Below the pieces are notes generated by a model, which worked only from the letters and a program-made list of their open reading frames with translations, did no database searches and was not told the origin of the DNA. The position numbers and the translations under genes were made by a program. From Cytophagales bacterium (GTDB lineage Bacteria > Bacteroidota > Bacteroidia > Cytophagales > Cyclobacteriaceae), in NCBI GenBank assembly GCA_017303795.1, contig JAFLBR010000016.1, positions 42,413 to 106,412 on the forward strand: a DNA stretch of 64,000 bases. The letters run 5' to 3'. This document shows, one piece after another, positions 63,192 through 64,000 of the stretch (position 1 is its first letter; the number at the start of each line of letters is the position of its first letter).

Positions 63192-63650
63192 ATGAAATTG
63201 ATTATTCTGTTGTTAGTTTTTTCTGTAATTGGTATAGTTTTAAGCTGTAGCCAAAAACACCCAAATGCGCAAAATAAAAACGAAGAAAGTATCTTTCCAC
63301 AAGAGGAATTAACAAAGAAATTAAATCTCCCCAATGGAAAAGAGTTATTTGTTCGTGCAAAAATTTGGGGGATATCAAGTAATCACGAAGAAATAGTTTT
63401 TTCTGAAAACCCCATAACTATTGCAGATAAAGAGAAAGACTATATTTTTTATACTGATAAAGTGTTTTATAAAATAAATGGTGACACACTAAGTTTATAT
63501 GCTTGTGCTTGTGATACAAGTGAGCCTAAATTCCCTTTCAAAGGAGTTAAGATTATGTTGAATGATTTAAAAACGTCAAGTCAAATAAAAAACTACAGCG
63601 ACAATTATAAAAAATTCGGATTAGAAAAAATGAGTATTTACAAAGAGTAA
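63192..63650 (+). CDS. Lipoprotein of unknown function
   Basis: A 152-aa exported protein with signal peptide and lipobox (VIGIVLSCSQKHP). ATG 63192 is preferred over the TTG three codons upstream. The mature part is short and charged, with a CACDTSEP segment. No family recognised. It is AT-rich relative to thrC. Confidence 0.65.
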   Translation: MKLIILLLVFSVIGIVLSCSQKHPNAQNKNEESIFPQEELTKKLNLPNGKELFVRAKIWGISSNHEEIVFSENPITIADKEKDYIFYTDKVFYKINGDTLSLYACACDTSEPKFPFKGVKIMLNDLKTSSQIKNYSDNYKKFGLEKMSIYKE

Positions 63651-64000
63651 AAGTAAAAATTCCCTGATTGGAATTCGCTCCATTTCTCAGTGGAGTCTGC
63701 AATAGCGGTGGAAAAAGTAGCGGCAGAGTCTCCCCTAAGTTGATGTTGGTCAAATTTTAGTTATTGCTGGTCGCCTGACCAGCAATCTTAATCTTAGGTT
63801 ATTAATTCAATATCAGAATGGGTTTATAGATTGAAAGCTATTCATTAGAGTTTTTTGCAGGCATGCTGATCAGGGGGTCTGTAAAGTAAACTGTGTCAGT
63901 TAATAATTATCGTAATCATATCTGATGTTGGAATGTGGTCAACTACCCTGCAGTTGGCTTGGTGCAATGTTATAAAATTTAGTTGGGAGTTGTCCATCAT
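63651..64000. other. Non-coding tail with a strong hairpin
   Basis: No gene is recognised in the last 350 bp. It holds a 10-bp perfect hairpin (ATTGCTGGTC at 63763-63772, complement at 63777-63786, loop GCCT), a possible terminator for an unseen upstream gene or an interspersed palindrome. A weaker CTCCA / TGGAG pair lies at about 63680. Confidence 0.5.

Overview
The window looks like a chromosomal stretch of a Bacteroidota bacterium, most likely a Cytophagales-type gliding organism. The evidence is a gldC gliding gene, a CarboxypepD_reg-type TonB-dependent receptor next to an SGNH lipoprotein, the ftsX-DUF3098-uppP-truB-ribF cluster, a methionine synthase split over two genes, several lipoproteins, and promoter-like boxes of the Bacteroidota form TAnnTTTG. 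Most of it is housekeeping sequence. Accessory patches are more AT-rich (about 17.1-19.0 kb, 21.7-22.4 kb, 26.3-26.8 kb and 63.2-63.7 kb). No rRNA, tRNA, CRISPR, insertion sequence or prophage was recognised.

Layout. 0-3.5 kb: partial mnmE, then a manganese operon (mntR, and mntH fused to a UspA domain) with a visible DtxR-type operator. 3.5-12 kb: glycosyltransferase, dapD, DUF3108 protein, mscL, 3-hydroxybutyryl-CoA dehydrogenase, a Fic protein, a lipoprotein and an AGMO-like sterol desaturase family protein. 12-17 kb: parE and parC. 17-22.5 kb: accessory genes including a HExxH membrane protein, an FAD monooxygenase and a Crp/Fnr regulator. 22.5-31.7 kb: S9 peptidase, sirtuin, DUF1080 lipoprotein, a toxin-antitoxin pair with a frameshifted toxin, a HipA-like kinase/DUF3037 pair, tandem SnoaL-like proteins, PPK2 and a leucine-rich-repeat protein. 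31.8-37.2 kb: gyrB, ppk1 and ppx. 37.2-42.6 kb: a SAM-I riboswitch driving metH1, a four-helix-bundle gene, metH2 and metF. 42.6-54.6 kb: SGNH lipoprotein/TonB receptor pair, gldC, scoBA, ribF-truB-uppP-DUF3098-ftsX, an ECF sigma/anti-sigma pair and DUF2147. 54.7-63.7 kb: membrane pyrophosphatase, thioesterase, and the thrABC operon preceded by a Thr/Ile-rich leader peptide.

How genes work together. Three polyphosphate or pyrophosphate systems lie here: PPK2, then ppk1 facing ppx, then hppA. Methionine synthesis is under a SAM-I riboswitch whose two alternative helices, one freeing and one hiding the start site, can both be read in the sequence. Threonine synthesis is probably under leader-peptide attenuation.

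The most unusual feature is intergenic. At least ten junctions are filled, often from stop codon to next stop or start codon, by degenerate 7-bp (sometimes 8-bp) periodic repeats. The units differ between junctions but stay in phase within each. Where two arms exist they form a dyad: GT-containing units on the left and their AC-containing complements on the right. At metH the two arms flank a four-helix-bundle gene and encode the end of one protein and the start of another. A second unusual pattern occurs twice: an extra copy of a gene's 3' end that differs only at synonymous positions (dapD; the lipoprotein beside fic), which looks like a scar of recombination with a diverged allele.
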